Position numbers and translations under genes: made by a program. A model generated the notes under the pieces. The model saw only the letters and a program-made list of their open reading frames with translations. It made no database searches and was not told the DNA's origin. DNA of 64,000 nucleotides from Streptomyces sp. ICC1 (GTDB lineage: Bacteria > Actinomycetota > Actinomycetes > Streptomycetales > Streptomycetaceae). This document shows positions 61,641 through 64,000 of this stretch, piece after piece. Positions within the stretch are counted from its first letter, which is position 1. Each line of letters begins with the position of its first letter. Location: positions 6,224,613-6,288,612 of the forward strand of contig NZ_CP030287.1 of assembly GCF_003287935.1 (NCBI RefSeq). Reading direction: 5' to 3'.

Positions 61641-64000
61641 TCAGGCGGAGCCCGGCCAGCGCATCCCCAGCTCCGTGAGGGCGGCCGCCCGCTCCTCGCC
61701 GAGGGACGCGGCGCGGGAGCGCTGGTTGGCGATCCACGAGCCGAGCCGCAGCTCCCGGCCACCGACCCGCTCCACGTGCGTGCGCGGCACCCGCAGGTGC
61801 CGCTCGCGCGCGTGGAACTGCCGGGCCGCCTCCAGGTGGGCCGCCCACGCGGCTCCATGGCCGACGCGCTTCCTCGGCCGGTCCGCACCCTCGGCCGGGA
61901 CCACCCCGAGCGTGTGCTCCAGCAGCCAGCGCTGGGTCCACGCGAGGCGTTCCCACGCGTGGCGCTGCCCGCGCAGCCACACCCCGAGGTCCTCGCCCTG
62001 GACGACGGCCTCCCCGGGACCCGACGGGAGCCGGCCGCCCGCGTCCAGGTGGACCCGGGTCAGGTGGAAGGCCCGCTGCCAGGAGATCGGCCAGGCCGGG
62101 CACCAGGACGCGTCGATGGCCTCCAAGGCCTCCCGGCGCTCCTCGGGCAGGGTGCCCGGCCCCTCCCGGCGTGCCGCCGCACGCTGGTTCTTGACCCACA
62201 CCCCGACCGGGGCGCCGTGCCAGACGGCGTCCACCGGGGGCAGCAGGTGCCCGTGTTCGGCCGCCCAGCCGCCCGCCGCCGCGAGCCCCTCCTCGAAGGC
62301 CACGTCGAAGTGGCTCCACACCATGCCCAGCGCGTCGAGCTGCGCCGTCCGCTCCCTGCCCAGCGCCCCGCGCCGGTACGTGCGCCGCACGTCCGCGATC
62401 CACTGGCCGAGCGGGAACCGGGCGAGCCCGGGCGGCCACGGCTCGCCGCCCTCCCCGGCCTCCGCCCCCGCGGGGACCTTGAACACGAACGGCACCTTCA
62501 GGTCCCCGGCCCGGCCGGCGTAGATCCGGGCCGCCTCCACCCCCCGGCGCCAGTGTTCGTGCTCCGGGTGCAGCACCCGCAGCCGGATGAAGGCCGCCAG
62601 CAGCGCCGGGTCGCGCGGGGTGGAGAAGCTCAGCAGGGACTCCGCGCCGCTGCGCAGCCCGGAGCCGAGCGTCTGGCCCGCGGCTCCCCGCGCCCCGGGC
62701 CGGCTCGGCGCCTGCGGCTGCGCCAGGGACTCGACGAGCCGGGTGTCGTGCGCCCGCAGCGCCTCCAGCAGCCGCGCGAGGTCCCCGTACGCCCGTGAGG
62801 TCAGCATCGTCTCGGGGGACTCGCCCGGCCCCAGCAGCACCGGCACCACCAGGGAGGCGATCTTGCCCTCCCCGGGCCGGATGCGCAGCGCCCGGCCGAC
62901 GGCCTGGACCAGATCGGGCATCGAGCCCCGTACGTCCGCCCAGTAGACCGAGTCGCACTCCTTGGTGTCCACGCCCTCGCCCAGCACCCGGACACTGCCG
63001 AGGAACGCCTTGTCCGCGACCCGGTCGTCCGCGAAGGCGCCCAGCACCCGCCGCCGGTGCGCCGCCGTGTGCTGCCCGCACAGCCAGTCCGCCCAGACGG
63101 TACGGGGGTACACCGGCCGCGGGTCCCAGCTCGTGGCGCGCAGCCGCGCGGCCACCGCCGGGAGCCCCGCCGCGAACGCCTCGGCCTCCTTGGTCAGGTG
63201 GTGGAAGACGAGCGTGCGCCGGAAGCCCTGCTCCACGGCCGCCTTGACCAGCGCCGTCTGCAGCGCGGCGAGCCGTACCCCGCGCACCGCGTCGGAGCGC
63301 CCGTCCGGGCCGAGCAGGACCGCCGCCTGGAAATCCGGATCGCTGACGTCCACGCAGACCACCCGGTACGGCGCGCAGATCCCCCGGTCGATGGCCTCCG
63401 CCAGGGTCAGGGTGTGGCAGCGCGCGCCGAAGGGGCCGTCGGCGTCGTCCTCCATCGAGGCCACGAGATCGCCGCGGCCGCGCGCCTTGTCCTCGTCCGC
63501 CTCCTCGCCGTCCTGCCAGACCCGGGGCGTGGCCGTCATGTACAGCCGGCGCACGGCCGGGATCCGGGTGTTGTCGTGCACCACCGCCCACGGCTTGCCG
63601 ATCCGCCCGGACGTCCGGTGCGCCTCGTCGACGACGATCAGGTCCCAGCCCGGCAGCCCCTCCCGGTGCGCGCGCTCCACGGTGCCGAGGCCCAGGGAGG
63701 CGTACGTGGCGAACACCGTCACCCGGTCGAAGGACGGGCCCGCCCAGTCGGCGAGTTCGGCCGGATCCGTGGTGGTCGGCACCCCCGCGTCCTCGCCGCG
63801 CAGCGAGCACACGGCCAGGGCGCGCCCGGTCCGGCCGCCCTCGCGCCAGGCCGCCGCGGTCTGTACGAGCAGGTCGAGGGAGGGCACCAGTACGAGGACC
63901 CGGCCGGCCCGCAGTTCCTCGGCCGTGTGCACGGCCACCAGCGACTTGCCGGAGCCCGTCGCCATGATGACCTGGGTCCGCAGCCCCGTGTGCGGCACCC
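61641..64000 (-). CDS. DEAD/DEAH helicase with helicase-associated repeats (5' end outside window)
   Basis: The frame is open to the window edge; ~786 codons are visible. Motifs of superfamily 2: I MATGSGKSLVAVHTAEELRA, II VVDEAHRTSGR, III MTATPRV, V GEGVDTKECDSVYW and VI QAVGRALRIRPG. The C-terminal third holds three to four helicase-associated (HA) repeats with W-x-LG-W-type ends (GAPVGVWVKNQRAAARR, GEDLGVWLRGQRHAWERL, ELRLGSWIANQRSRAASL). Such helicases are common in Streptomyces, often in chromosome arms; their substrates are unknown. The missing N-terminus may hold a nuclease or DNA-binding domain. Confidence 0.9.
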   Translation of the reverse strand, partial: VPHTGLRTQVIMATGSGKSLVAVHTAEELRAGRVLVLVPSLDLLVQTAAAWREGGRTGRALAVCSLRGEDAGVPTTTDPAELADWAGPSFDRVTVFATYASLGLGTVERAHREGLPGWDLIVVDEAHRTSGRIGKPWAVVHDNTRIPAVRRLYMTATPRVWQDGEEADEDKARGRGDLVASMEDDADGPFGARCHTLTLAEAIDRGICAPYRVVCVDVSDPDFQAAVLLGPDGRSDAVRGVRLAALQTALVKAAVEQGFRRTLVFHHLTKEAEAFAAGLPAVAARLRATSWDPRPVYPRTVWADWLCGQHTAAHRRRVLGAFADDRVADKAFLGSVRVLGEGVDTKECDSVYWADVRGSMPDLVQAVGRALRIRPGEGKIASLVVPVLLGPGESPETMLTSRAYGDLARLLEALRAHDTRLVESLAQPQAPSRPGARGAAGQTLGSGLRSGAESLLSFSTPRDPALLAAFIRLRVLHPEHEHWRRGVEAARIYAGRAGDLKVPFVFKVPAGAEAGEGGEPWPPGLARFPLGQWIADVRRTYRRGALGRERTAQLDALGMVWSHFDVAFEEGLAAAGGWAAEHGHLLPPVDAVWHGAPVGVWVKNQRAAARREGPGTLPEERREALEAIDASWCPAWPISWQRAFHLTRVHLDAGGRLPSGPGEAVVQGEDLGVWLRGQRHAWERLAWTQRWLLEHTLGVVPAEGADRPRKRVGHGAAWAAHLEAARQFHARERHLRVPRTHVERVGGRELRLGSWIANQRSRAASLGEERAAALTELGMRWPGSA

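Overview
The window is high-GC actinobacterial DNA and almost certainly Streptomyces. GTG and TTG starts are common, genes overlap as ATGA/GTGA, TAGRRT-type -10 boxes and long GC-rich hairpin terminators occur, and the gene content is typical: MoeZ, GTP-PEPCK, F420 reductase, HtaA haem proteins, melC1-melC2, DctA with a DcuS/CitA-type two-component system. No tRNA, rRNA, CRISPR array or prophage was seen.

Layout. 0-3.9 kb: a polysaccharide-type operon (5'-truncated PelF-like glycosyltransferase, membrane protein, epimerase, spherulin-4/GH135-like protein), with a 12-codon leader ORF coupled to the epimerase. 3.9-8.9 kb: moeZ, a secreted alpha/beta-hydrolase lipoprotein, an AlaA-type aminotransferase and a small unknown protein. 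9-14.1 kb: a four-gene operon of two periplasmic-binding-like proteins (one fused to a VWA domain), TelA and a membrane protein. 14.1-20 kb: PEPCK, a hemolysin III/TrhA protein, a YyaL-like thioredoxin-fold protein and a DUF4344-like metallopeptidase. 20-28.4 kb: a broken NB-ARC gene, then a haem regulon (hmuT, hmuU, two HtaA proteins, a PhzF-like protein, haem oxygenase) with DmdR/DtxR-type iron boxes. 28.4-31.2 kb: map, two small unknowns and an F420:NADPH reductase. 31.2-33.5 kb: an IS607-type element (serine recombinase plus TnpB). 33.5-35.7 kb: a TerD domain fused to a PD-(D/E)XK-like domain. 35.7-44.5 kb: an iron cassette (Fe3+ ABC transporter divergent from an adenylation/carrier/membrane-acyltransferase fusion, two iron boxes) between relics of kdpD and corA. 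44.5-50 kb: YigZ, CoA-binding protein, a regulator/transporter pair broken at a shared palindrome, GNAT, hexapeptide acyltransferase, gamma-carbonic anhydrase, DedA. 50-54.8 kb: a GH3 relic, a SIS protein, a FhuF-like Fe-S protein, a hydrolase pseudogene and a subtilase. 54.8-64 kb: dctA with its divergent two-component system, melC2-melC1, glutamate decarboxylase and a helicase cut by the window end.

Iron and haem dominate. Four iron boxes sit in front of haem import, haem breakdown, ferric-iron import and an uncharacterised adenylate-forming fusion enzyme, and a FhuF-like reductase lies nearby. The strongest candidates for undescribed biology are that fusion enzyme, the TelA/VWA/binding-protein operon and the TerD-nuclease fusion.

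One part of the sequence is probably not biological. Positions 21382-21416 closely match the Nextera transposase adapter and lie exactly where the NB-ARC gene loses its reading frame and the haem transporter loses its ATPase gene. The gene order across this point should not be trusted. A second suspicious join lies at 46218-46227, where two divergent genes both lose their 5' ends in a 10-bp palindrome.
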